NCBI GenBank assembly: GCA_003427395.1
Contig: BFEA01000550.1
Location: 464,745-509,623 of the forward strand
From: Chara braunii
Taxonomy: Eukaryota > Streptophyta > Charophyceae > Charales > Characeae
Length of the DNA stretch: 44,879 bases
Reading direction: 5' to 3'
In this document: piece after piece, positions 33,222-43,872 of the stretch
Numbering within the stretch: the first letter of the stretch is position 1
Layout: the number at the start of each line of letters is the position of its first letter
Notes under the pieces: model-generated
What the model was told of the DNA's origin: nothing
Databases searched by the model: none
What the model saw: only the letters and a program-made list of their open reading frames with translations
Program-made: the position numbers and the translations under genes

Positions 33222-36114
33222 AAGCTACTGACTTCAGCGTCGTCCCGCAAACTCATTCAAACCCATCGAGCCTCTGTTCGATGAATGTGTTTGGGTCCTT
33301 AGAGGAGCTAGAGGAGGAGTGGTCTAGATCAGACCCACTAACTTCTTGGACGTCATTGACTATAGAAAAGGGTTGGATGCAGCCGAGTGTCTCTCCTTAT
33401 GGTTCTCCAGTCTTTATTTGTACCAAAGAAGGGAGGCACTCTGAGGATGTGCATTGACTATAGGGGCCTCAATGCCATCACTGTCAAGAACCGAGAGCCC
33501 CTACCGTGCATCGATGATTTGTTAGATAGAGTGCAAGGGTGTTGGTACTTCAGTAAGATAGATCTGAAGTCCGGGTACCATCAGATTGCTATACGGCCCG
33601 AGGATCAGCACAAAACCGCATTTCAGACCAGGTACGGTCTGTACGAGTTCGTGGTGATGCCTTTCGACCTTTGCAATGCTCTTGGCACCTTTCAGCACGC
33701 GATGAATCGGATCTTTCATGACTACTTGGATAAGTTTGTCATCGTGTACCTCGATGACATACTTATTTTTAGTAGGACTGCCGAAGAGCATGTAGCGCAC
33801 TTTGACAAAGTCCTCATTCTCCTTCGGCAGCACAAGTTGAAGATAAACGGGGAGAAGTGTGAGTTTGGCCTCACCCGTATCTTGTACTTTGGTCATGAGA
33901 TTTCCGCGGAGGGTTTGAACCCCGATGACGCGAAGGTGGCCAGCATTCGTGACTGGCCACATTCTCAGTCTGTGATTGAGATGAGGTCTTTCTTAGGGAT
34001 GACCGACTACTACCATAATTTTGTTAAAAACTATAGTATGGTGGCCGCCCCTTTGACTGACCTGACCCGCCTTGACACCCCCTGGGAGTGGACAGACAGG
34101 TGTGAGGCTGCTTTCAGACATCTGAAGCATGCGTTGACAACTTGACACACCATGAGGTTTTGAAGCTTCCCGATCCTGACAAGCCGTTTATAGTCACCAC
34201 GGATGTCAGCCAATATGGCACAGGCGCCGTGCTCGCGCAGCAAGAGGGGCCAAAGTTGAGGCCAGTTGAGTACATGTCCAAGAAGATGTCGTCTCAAAAG
34301 TTGGCTAAGTCCACTCATGAGAAAGAGCTCTGCGCGATCTACAATGCACTGACCCATTGGAGACATTACCTCCTTGGGAAGTTCTTCATCGTCAGGACTG
34401 ATCATCAGACCCTGAAGTGGATGAGAACCCAACCAGTGCTCTCCGATGCACTGAAGCGCTGGATCGAATTCGTTGAACAGTATGACTTCGAACCGTAGTA
34501 TCTCAAAGGGGAGTACAACAAAGTTGTTGATGCCTTATCGCGCATACCTTATTTCTCTGGTGCGCTGATTACTGAGTTCGAGCTCGCGGACGATGTCACT
34601 CGCTCTTTGGTGGAAGCCTATCGGGAGGACTAGTTTATGTCTGAGATCATACACAGACTCGAGGCGAAGGACAAGGTGACTTCTGCCGAGTTTGAGTTGG
34701 TCAGCGGACTGTCGTTCCTTGAGAAGGCAGGGAATAAACGTTTGTGTGTGCCAGATAGAGAGTCTTTGCGTGGTTTATTTTTAGGAGAGTGTCATGATGC
34801 CACCGGCCATTTTGGCTACAAAAAGACAGCAACTAATCTGCTGCAGCGGTTTTGGTGGTCCACAATGATGAGAGACGCTAAGCTGTATGTGGAAACATGT
34901 CAAGTCTGTCAGAGGGACAAACCACGTACACAGGCTCCTCTTGGGCTTCTGAAGCCCCTTCCGATTCCGGAAAGGCCTGGTGAAAGCCTGTGGACTTCAT
35001 GGATACACTAGTCACCAACAAGAGTGGAATGCGTTATATCTACGTCATTGTGGATAGATTTAGTAAGTACGCTATGTTGGTCGCAATGCCTGCAACAGCT
35101 AAGACCGAGTACGTAATTAAGTTGTTCAAAGAAAACTGGGTTAGAGATTTTGGAATGCCAACATCTATAGTTAGTGACCGTGATGTGCGATTCACAAGTG
35201 AACTGTGGAAAGCCGCAGCTGCAGAACAAGGAACGCAGCTGTAGATGACATCAGGAAACCATCCCGAGGCGAATGGGCAAGCAGAACAGTTGAACCGCAT
35301 TGTACAACACCTGTTGAGGCACTACATCAAGCCAAATCAGGTAGATTGGGATGAGAAACTTGCTCTCATCGCCAGCCTGTACAACAACGCTGTGCACAGC
35401 GCAATAGGTGTAAGCCCGAACAATCTGGTATTGACCTTTAAGCCTAGACTGCCCTTGGATTTCTTACTAGCTGAGAACCAGTCCTCTGTTGCACCAGGGA
35501 CCTTAGAGTTTGCTTGTCGATATGAGCGACTGATGCAACAGGCTGTCGAACAGATGCACAAGGCACAAACGACAATGATAGAGTCTGAGAACAAACACCG
35601 CCGCCCGTCCACATTTCAGGTAGGGGAGAGAGTCTGGGTTAAGTCCTCAGAACTGGGACAGGAGCACGGGATCTCCCGCAAGCTCATGCCACAGTACTCT
35701 GGTGGACCATGGGAGGTCCTAGTGGTTGTTGGGGATGAACCGGATGGACCGTTATACGTTATTCGCGTCCCTGGTCACTTACGCACTTATCCTGTGTTTC
35801 ACGCTTCCAAACTAGCACCTTTTAGGGAAACAGATCAGTTTCTCTCTCGTCGCTCGATGCTGACCCCAACCATGGATGGAGAGGTCGACATCGATGACAT
35901 TGTAGATCATCGAGAAATGCCAGTTCCAAGACCTGCAGGCAGGGGATATCCTCCAAAACCGAAGCTGCAGTATCGAGTTTGGTTCAGACATCACACTGAT
36001 CCAAAGGAGGATAGATGGTTCACAAGGGAGGAACTGATGCAGACCTGTCCACAGGTCGTCGCTCAATATGAGAAGTCTCTGCAGAAAGAAAAGCGCCAGA
36101 TTATCGAAGATTGA
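33141..36114 (+). pseudogene. Pol of element C
   Basis: After the -1 frame entry (VVVPARGEVVDTPSPSREMA) the frame runs to DPLTSW, then jumps by deletion to EKGWMQPSVSPY, so protease is missing. RT: LNAITVKNREPLPCIDDLLD and the intact box YLDD at 33747-33758. RNase H: TTDVSQYGTGAVLAQ from about 34196, after a small insertion with a stop near 34143. Stops TAG 34496-34498 and 35242-35244 lie at CAG codons of relatives. Integrase: HDATGH at 34793-34810, CQVC near 34904; a frame break at 34995; VSDRDVRFTSELW and NHPEANGQAEQ carry the second Asp and the Glu. The C-terminus 35245-36114 ends in a chromodomain-like tail (YRVWFRHHTDPKEDRWFTRE). Not functional, but the most complete pol here. Confidence 0.9.
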
Positions 36115-36150
36115 ACTTCTCGGAGGACTAGCGAAGTATGGAGGAGGGAA

Positions 36151-37035
36151 TGTGAGGCATAAGGCCTCGATAAGCCCTATCGGGCCCCTATTTGCAAGAG
36201 GTCGGCCGGCTCGACAGACGACAAGAGGCCTATTTTGGACTACTCGCAACTGGGGAAAATTCAGGCAGTTGTGCAGCGCCAGTTGGTTGAAGGCGCCCAG
36301 GCCCAGGCCTCCTGTACCGCATGTATCTAAGTCAGGCCGTGGGTGAGATACGCAACATAGACCCAACTCGACAGCGGGCAGTTGGCCCTGGGCCTGATTC
36401 GTTTGGTCTGAGGCTCAGCCTCCCTGGGCCTACCAGCTTTTGGGCAGGGGCCCAAACGCAGTCAGGCTGCACGCAAGCAGGCTGGCCACTTCCATTTAGG
36501 AAGCATTGGACATTCGGGCACTGGCTCCATGTTGCGCAAGCGCTGCTGCGCTAACGCTGGCTAGGCTCATGCGCTCGCGGGCGAGCTGGAAGGAGCAGGC
36601 AGCCATAGCCGAGCTGCGCTGTTGTATGCTGGATGGGGCGCATGGTGGTCCTTGGGTGCAAGTGGCATCTGTGAGTTGGGGAATGAGGTTGTGAGTGATA
36701 CGAGAGACATACCTGGTGCTTAAGGCGTGCGGCATTGGCCGAGATCTGCTCGTGCTAGGGAAGTTGTTGACGTCATCAGCGACATTTTAGTCTAGGCTAT
36801 ATAGGATCTACCATTCGTAGTCTGGGCGCCGAGCGCTAGATACGATATCAACATTGGTTCTTCGTTGATGATGATGAGACTATTTCAGCATTGTCAGTTA
36901 TGAGCTTTTGTTGTGCTCTTATTTGGTGAAACTCGTGATTAAATTTTGTTGTTGGTTTGAGGTCACGAATATCTGGTCTTATGTGTATGATGCTGTTTGA
37001 TTTTCTGAAGTTTGCTATTGCTCATCTTTCTTGCA
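36151..37035 (+). repeat. 3' LTR of element C
   Basis: It starts TGTGAGGCATAAGG after the purine tract GGAGGAGGGAA and ends TTTCTTGCA. 885 bp, shorter than the 938-bp 5' copy because of internal deletions. Confidence 0.85.
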
Positions 37036-37039
37036 TTTG

Positions 37040-37637
37040 CAAAAACATTCAAGAAAAATAAAAATATACTCGTTTGCAAGTTCAATAGGCCTCCCAATTC
37101 CCCCTGAAGTGCGAAATTACCCTGAGGAAAATTTTCAAACTTTTAGACTGCAAATGATTGTCCGATGAGAATTCCGAAAAAAATAAAATACAACAAATAT
37201 TCGAAACTACTCAGATGAGGGTAAGCGCAGTTGGAGAATGATAACTGCAAGAGGGATTTCCCATACCGTTTAAAACAAAAACAAATTTCGGAAAAAATAT
37301 TTCGGTTTCTTAATAACGGGAAATTGAAAAAGGAAATGGAAATTTTCGAAAAAAGATATTCCGGATTTTCCAACAACGAAATTTTGAATTTTCAGAAGAA
37401 AAACGAAAACAGGAATTTCAGATGTTGCACTATTGCGATTTTCCACGACAAAAATAGCGAGAAAACAAAATGTAGGAAAATAAAAAAATTTTGATTTTCG
37501 GCAGTGAGGTCAAAATCGTGATTTTGGGGGCTAACTAGTGTGCTCTAATCAATCAATCAAGACTAATCAGCTACCTAGTCCCCGCACACGTGTCATATGA
37601 GGTTGTCCTGGTTCACGTGCGGTGTTCCGATACCAAC
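37040..37637 (-). other. Leader of element X with an AT-rich island
   Basis: 37040-37500 is strikingly AT-rich compared with everything around it, full of GAAAATTTTC and AAAACAAAAAC strings. No credible gene lies in it. 37624-37635 on the - strand reads TGGTATCGGAAC, a likely primer site beside the 5' LTR (10 of 12 bases match TGGTATCAGAGC). Confidence 0.6.
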
Positions 37638-38222
37638 TGTTACATGCCCAGTTGGGCGATGTACATATAAAACCGAGGATCCGCGGTGTGATGAAAAGGA
37701 CTGAATGGACAATGCAGTGCTAGTGAAATCTCAACAAGCAGTGTACATCCTGATACATACAAAAATGGTGTTTTATAGCGCAGTGGAAGATTTAGATACA
37801 AGTCCTGACCTGACCGGGACTGACCTCTTTCACGTAGTACAAGATAGCGCAGCAGAATGCTACAATACCAATGACGAGCCCCATCAATGTTGCAATGCAG
37901 ACTAAACATACATCATCTTCATCACCAGGTGTGAAGGAGGCTTGGCGCCAAACGCAGGAAGAATGCGCCAGGTCCTGATCATGCACAGACGGAAAGGAGG
38001 GGAACAGACAAAGAAGAGGAGGGGAGTGATGGGAAAGTCGTCAACACCAAGTCTTCGTTACAAGTCCCAAATAATCCCTCGTCAAAATGTCTGAAGCCCA
38101 ACATCGAGTCTGGATCCAAATGTCACCAAGCTCTCTCTCTCTCTCTCTCGTAGTCTGCTGATGCAGTGAAGTCAGATCGCGAGAGGGTGAGAGGGAGATG
38201 GTGGACTGAGAAGAGGAAGAAG

Positions 38223-38284
<62 letters not shown>

Positions 38285-39005
38285 GGGCCAGGTACTAACC
38301 TGTGAAGCTGGCGCTGTGCTGCAGGTACGTCGAAGACGAAGCTGGAGCTATGGCGCTGCAGGTAAGTCTCCCTGGACTCCGTCCAATCTCTCTCTCTCTC
38401 ATACTGCTCTAGCTCCTATATCGCCCAGCGTTGAAGACTACAGCTAACGCTACTAGCGCCCAGTGCTGAAGACTACTGCTAGCGCTACTACTCCTGCAGC
38501 GCTCCTCCAGAGTGCTGCTTCCGAATCCTGAAGACTACCTCCTGCCTCCTGAACTGCACGTGAAGCGTCTGGGAAGTACCTAGGAACTACCTGCAGCCTA
38601 CAGGGCGGACCAGTCCTATATAGTGCTGGCCCGTCCAGGAGGCTGCTCTTTCCAATGCCAAAACGTGCCAGACCCTGGCGCTGAAGCTCAACCAAAGGTT
38701 GTCTTGAAAACAGGCCCAAAATGGCCTGTGCTAAACCCTGGCCTGGTGCCTGAGTTTCACGGCAGTTTGATCTTATGAGGGCCTGAAAATGGCCCTCCGT
38801 TTCATGCTGAAAAGACTCAGGGCGTGTAGGCCCTTGTTTTCAAGCTTTCAGGTTGAAACGACACAGGGCCTATAGACCCTTGTTTTCAAGCTTTCAGGCT
38901 GAAACGACACAGGGCCTGTAGGCCCTTGTTTTCATGCTTCCAGGCTGAAAACGACACGAGCCTGAAAATGGCCCGTGCAGCCTGTTGCAGGAGCAACATG
39001 TAACA
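37638..39005 (-). repeat. 5' LTR of element X
   Basis: 1,368 bp. It contains an uninterrupted 54-nt CT tract (38228-38281) and three 46-bp tandem units at about 38818-38955 (CAGGGCCTGTAGGCCCTTG type). It matches 24151-25452. Confidence 0.85.
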
Positions 39006-41804
39006 GAGGAGCTAGAGGAGGATTGGTCTAGATCAAACCCACTAGCTTCTTGGATGGCAATGGCTAAAGCTCCTAAGGGTGAGTTATTTGTCAGTGAAGT
39101 ACATATAGGCGGCCGTAAGGCTGGGGCCTTCTACGATACATGTTCGACGAGGAACTTTATTAGTCGTGCATGTGTTGAACGGCTGCGCTTACAGGGGCAA
39201 GTGCAACGCCTCAGTCGACCTGTGGAGTCGACCTGCGCCAACAAATAGCGCATGGTAGTCAATGACTACCTAAAAGATGTAGAGTGTTGTTTCCCGTATG
39301 CGGGAGGGGAATTGAGACATAAAATCTCGTTCCTAGTCAGCGATGATCTCCCTATGGATATCTTGCTGGGTATGTACTATCTTTCGGTTGCACAGCCCCA
39401 GTTTGACTGGGACCGAAAAGTGGTCAAACACACTTTGCCAGGAGGTGGGACTGCCAGATTACGCAAGTATAAAGCTAGTAGTTTGATTGAGTCCTACGGG
39501 TGCATGTGTGCGGCCGCGTTCTACAATTATTATAAGCAAAATCCGGAGGAGGGTATGTACTTAGTGTAAGTCTCTACAGAGGGTGAGCTGGTGAAAATGC
39601 CGTCAGAGATAGAGGGAGTGGTCGCTAAGTACCCGGATCTATTTGAAGAGCCGAAAGGGGTTGTTGAGAAGGAGGTCATCCATGCGATAGAAATTATCCC
39701 AGGGTCTAGTATTCTGAAGAGTAGGATAGATCGGATGTTTCCAACGGAGCTTGATGAGCTTCGCCGACAACTAAAGGATCTCATAGAGAAGGGTTGGATC
39801 CGGCCGAGTGTCTCCCCTTACTGGTCTCCTGTCCTATTTGTACCAAAGAAGGGGGAAACATTGAGGATGTGCATTGAATATAGGGGCCTCAATGCCATCA
39901 CCCTGAAGAACGCAGAGCCCCTACCGCGCATCGATGACTTGCTGGACCGAGTGCAAGGGTGTCGGTACTTCAGTAAGATAGACCTGAAGTTCGGATACTA
40001 TCAGATTGCAATCCGGCCTGAGGATCAACACAAAACCTTTTTTCAGACCAGGTACGGTCTGTACAAGTTTGTGGTGATGCCTTTCAGCCTTTGCAACGCT
40101 CCTGGCACCTTTCAGCACGCGATAAACCGGATTTTTCAGGACGACTTAGATAAGTTTGTCGTTGTGTACATCAACGACATACTTATCTTCAGTAGGACTG
40201 TCGAGGGGCATGTTGCCTATCTAGACAAAGTTCTTAGTCTCCTTCGGCAACACCTGTTCAAGATCAACCGGGAGAAGTGCGAGTTTGGCCGCACCCGGAT
40301 CTTGTATCTGGGTCATGAGATGTTCGCGAAGGGACTAAAGCCCGATAACACGAAGGTGGCCAACATTTGTGACTGGCCGCGTCCTCAGTCTGTGACTAAG
40401 GTGAGGTCCTTCTTGGGGATGACCGACTACTACCGCAATTTCGTGAAGAACTATAGCGTAGTGGCAGCACCCTTGTCGGACCTCACACGCCTTGACACCC
40501 CTTGGGAGTGGAAGGACAGGTGTGAGGCTGCTTTCAGACATCTGAAGCATTCCCTGACACACCATGAGGTCTTGAAACTTCTTGATCCTGACAAACCGTT
40601 CGTTGTGACCACGGATGCGAGCCAATATGGCATTGGTGCCGTGCTTGCGCAACAAGAGAGGAAGAAGTTGAGGCCGATAGAGTACATGTGCAAAAAGATG
40701 CCCTCTTAGAAGTTGGCTAAGTCCACCTATGAGAAGGAACTCTATGCGATCTACAAAGCGCTGTCTCACTGGAGGCACTACCTCCTTGGGCGATTCTTCT
40801 ATGTCAGGGCTGATCATCAGACCCTGAGGTGGATGAGGACCCAACCGGTACTCTCCGATGCTTTGAAACGCTAGATTGAAGTCAAAGAACAATATGACTT
40901 CGAGCCTCAACATATCAAAGGGGAGTACAACAAGGTTGTTGATGCGCTGTTGTGTAGACCAGACTTCCTTGGGGCGCTGATTACAGAGTTTGGGCTTGCG
41001 GACGATGTTACTCGGTCCTTGGTGGAAGCCTATTGCGAGGATCTGTTCATGGCAGATATCATACGCAGACTCGAAGCGAAGGACAAGGTGACTTTTGACA
41101 AGTTTGTATTGGTCGATGGCCTGCTGTTCCTCGAGAAGGCCGGGAATAAACGTTTGTGTGCCAAATAGAGAGAGTCTTTGCGTAGTTTATTTTTAGGTGA
41201 GTGTCATGATGCCACTGGACATTTTGGCAAGAAAACTGCAGGTAACTTGTTGCAGCAATTCTGGTGGCCCACCGTGATGAAAGACGCCAAGCTGTACGTG
41301 GAGACTTGTCAGGTGTGCGAGAGAGACCGAGTACGTGATTAAACTGTTTAAAGAGAACTGGGTGAGAGACTTTGGTCTGCCAAAGTCTGTTGTTAGTGAC
41401 CGGGATGTACGATTCACGAGTGAGTTGTGGAAGGCTGCAGCTGCTGAACAAGGGACAGAGCTGCAGATGACCTCTGGGAACCACCCAGAGGCAAACGGAC
41501 AAGCAGAGCAGTTCAACCGCGTTGAACAACACCTGCTGAGGCACTATATCAAGCCTAATCAGGCAGACTGGGATGAGAAGCTTGCTCTCATCGCCGGCCT
41601 GTACAACAACGCCAGCCGGTTCCAAGACCAACAGGCAGGGCCCGTCCTCCGAAGCCGAAGCTACAGTATCGCGTTCGGTTCAGGCATCACACTGATCCAA
41701 AAGAGGACAGATGGTTTACAAGGGAGGAACTGATGCAGACCGCTCCACAGGTTGTCGCTCACTATGAGAAGTTGCTGCAGAAGGGAAAGCGCCAGATTCA
41801 ATGA
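39006..41804 (+). pseudogene. Pol of element B, right part
   Basis: Pol starts left of X (about 23985-24150) and resumes here. Protease: AFYDTCSTRNFIS, where DTG has become DTC. RT spans about 39591-40330 ([20 protein letters not shown]), with the catalytic box YIND instead of YLDD near 40168. RNase H TTDASQYGIGAVLAQ is near 40600. Stops include TAG 40707-40709 and TAG 40872-40874; C has TGG at the second. Integrase keeps HDATGH near 41208 and the second Asp and Glu blocks, but about 190 bp with the first catalytic Asp is gone at about 41320, and about 0.5 kb of its C-terminus at about 41613. The chromodomain tail (FRHHTDPKEDRWF) remains in another frame. Confidence 0.85.
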
Positions 41805-41840
41805 ACTTCTCAGAGGACTATCAAAGTATGGAGGAGTGAA

Positions 41841-42785
41841 TGGGAGGCTAAAGGCCTCGGTAAGCCCGACTGAGCCCTGTTTTCAGCAAGAACGGCCGCC
41901 CTTAGTGAAGGCACGCCTGAGCAGTGATGAGAGGCCTATTTTGTGTTTCAACGCAGCTGGGGAAATTCAGGCAGTTGCACCACGTCAGTTGGTTGAATGC
42001 GCCCAGGCCCTGCCTGCCAATCTTTTGGGTCTTCAGGCCCTTTAACAGATGAATCGGAGGCAGGCCCTGGACCAGACACAGTGCATGAACTGAGCACAGG
42101 CTGACTGGGTAGTTGGACACGGGTAACCTCCCCAGGCCCTGGGACAGGGGCTCAGCCACTTGGGGCCTACCGGAAGCTTCCTGGGAGAGGCCCAGGCCAG
42201 CCAGGCAGCCCACGACTGGCAGCCTCAATCCATAAAGCAAAGGGCCTGGCTGCTGGCTGGACATTTGGGCACTCGCTGCTTATGCGCAAGCGCTGCTGTG
42301 CCAGCTGCTGGAGCGAGTGCCTACGCGCTCACGGGCGAGCAGGGAAGAAGCAGGCAGCCATAGCCGGGCTGGCCTTCGTGTTGCTGGATGGGGCGCATGG
42401 TGGTCTTCGGGTGCATGTGGCATCTGTGTGGAGGATCGAGGTTGTGAGTGAATCGAGGGACATACCCGGTGCTTGATGTGAACGGCATTGGCCGAGATCT
42501 GCTCGTACTTCGGGGAGCTGTTGACGTCACCAGCGGCATTGTAGATAGGCTAGATAGGATCTGCCATTTGTAGTCTGGGCGCTGAGCGCCAGATAGGGAA
42601 TCGACATTGATTCATTGATGATGATGATGAGACTATTCCAGCATTGCCATTGTGAGCTTTGCTGTGCTCTTATTTGGTGGAACTCAAGTTGCAATTCTGC
42701 TTTTGGTTCGAGGTCAAGACTATCTGGTTTCATGTGTATGATGCTGCTTGGTTTCTGGAATTCGCTATTGCACATTTTCCTTGCA
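41841..42785 (+). repeat. 3' LTR of element B
   Basis: It starts TGGGAGGCTAAAGG after the polypurine tract GGAGGAGTGAA (41830-41840) and ends TTTTCCTTGCA. Length 945 bp. It is in the sense orientation relative to the flotillin-like gene and ends 1,087 bp before its next exon, so it could supply a promoter or a polyadenylation site there. Confidence 0.85.
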
Positions 42786-42789
42786 TACT

Positions 42790-43872
42790 GTTCACTCTGA
42801 AGAGAAACTGAAAATTTGACATCACTGTTTTGATACATTTCAATCATACTTGGCGCACGGGTGTGATGCACGATGCGCTCCAGTGCGCCCGGCCGCGTGC
42901 GCGGGTTTTGTAGCACACAGTGCTCAGTGTATAGTACACTGCGCACCTATGAGCCTGTGCGCCCGGTGCACAGTTTTGTTTTTTAGTTTGTCCTGTGCAG
43001 GTGCAGAGTATGTATTTGTTGAAACTTCACACTCAAAGATGCTAGCTTTCAATGTTTCATTCTCCGGTGCATTTCTTAATTTTCACTTTCAATACCACAA
43101 TTTCTTTTGTTTTCTTTGTTTTTGAGCTTGGAGGGGTAAAAGGCAAGATGGCACGCTTACCTGCATTCGGGGTATGCAGACATCAAGGATAGGAGTCAAA
43201 GCATCCTTGCGTCCTCCCTCATCCGCCCTCCCTCCTTCTGCATCACCCTCCTCCCTTCTCGTCGATCGAGCCTCCAACCCTGCTGACTGCGATGGAGATG
43301 ACGGCCCACATGACGATGGCCACACACAAAGATGTCGCCTGTCGCCGCTGGTCGTCTACCACCGCTGATCCCTCCTGCGTCCTCCCTCATCCATCCTCCC
43401 TCCTCCTGCATCCTCCCTCTGCCCTCCTCCCTCCTCCCTCCTCCCTCGTCACTCTAGACTCCAACCCTGCCAACAGCGATGGAGATGACGGACCAAATGA
43501 GGAAGGCCGTAACTACGGGTCGGCACCTCGCCTGGCTCTAGACCAAAAGAAATTCAAGGCCTTTGATCGGCCGATTTTCATCTCCGTGCGACCTGCTTTT
43601 TGTTTTTGCCGGGGGGGGGAGGGGGGCGGGAGGGGGGGGCGCTAGCAGACTTTCAAACCCCTTTTTTTTTTGTTGGGGGGGGGTACCCCTAATTACTTGA
43701 TGCGCTGCATTGAGAGCGTGTGCCCGGTGAGAGTGCACTGCGTGCGCAATCGGCACGCAATGGATGAGCTGCAGGTATGATTTCAGTGCTTTATTCCAGG
43801 AAGGTCAATCCCATTAACTCCCTTCCATGGTTTTTTTGCTTGTTGTACACTGTGTGTGTTTGCCTGGTGCAG
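42790..43872. other. Intron end: GTGC-rich and CCTCC-rich low-complexity DNA
   Basis: 42850-42990 is rich in GTGCGC and CACAGTGC strings; similar strings return at 43705-43765. A unit starting GCGTCCTCCCTCATCC at 43209 is repeated from 43377 (period 168) and includes GCGATGGAGATGACGG. A G-rich run lies at 43611-43640. The intron ends with a T-rich tract and TGCAG at 43872. No gene. Confidence 0.6.

Larger units (their letters stand above)
28949..37035 (+). mobile_element. Ty3/gypsy element C, innermost layer of the nest
   Basis: 8,087 bp. 5' LTR 28949-29886, primer site 29890-29901, leader, gag, pol, polypurine tract 36140-36150, 3' LTR 36151-37035. TTTG at 28945-28948 and 37036-37039 is a 4-bp target duplication. 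It is the best preserved copy of its group, but about 0.72 kb of protease and RT N-terminus is missing near 33360, and stops and frameshifts occur. It inserted in the leader of X. Confidence 0.85.
24151..39005 (-). mobile_element. Ty3/gypsy element X, middle layer of the nest
   Basis: The LTRs TGTTACA...TGTAACA lie at 24151-25452 and 37638-39005, flanked by GAGGA at 24146-24150 and 39006-39010. On the - strand a polypurine tract (AAGGAGAGGGCG) precedes the LTR at 25452, and a primer site follows the LTR at 37638, so the element reads leftwards. Gag and protease are present. RT is cut off after FKTQY and everything to the 3' end is gone: no RNase H or integrase. Element C sits in its leader. 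Its proteins are clearly different from those of A, B and C. Confidence 0.85.
20073..42785 (+). mobile_element. Ty3/gypsy element B, outer shell of a three-level nest
   Basis: The left part is 20073-24150 and the right part 39011-42785; together about 7.85 kb. They form one element: the left ends in pol at TCCTTAGAGGA and the right resumes at GAGGAGCTAGAGG, matching the uninterrupted order in element C (TCCTTAGAGGAGCTAGAGG). Both LTRs are one subfamily, distinct from A and C. TACT flanks both ends (20069-20072 and 42786-42789), a 4-bp target duplication. Element X sits inside it. Integrase is deleted in two places. Confidence 0.85.
2480..43872 (+). other. Giant retroelement-filled intron of the flotillin-like gene
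   Basis: The interval runs from GT at 2480 to AG at 43872, 41,393 bp as assembled, and lies between two phase 0 exons of one protein. It contains a LINE, Ty3 elements A, B, X and C, two MITE-like elements and anonymous repeats, on both strands. I see no other host exon inside it. The length includes short N runs at 16489-16508, 28867-28891 and 30564. Intron status is inferred from protein continuity and splice sites; no transcript is available here. Confidence 0.75.

Noticed and set aside
38818-38955. Regular 46-bp repeats as a CRISPR-like array
   Set aside because: The units are directly tandem with no spacers and lie inside an LTR of a eukaryotic element.
20073-42785. Treating the left and right parts of element B as two separate elements
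   Set aside because: They share one LTR subfamily, match ends (TACT duplication), and pol continues across the X insertion with the GAGGA duplication. One interrupted element explains everything.
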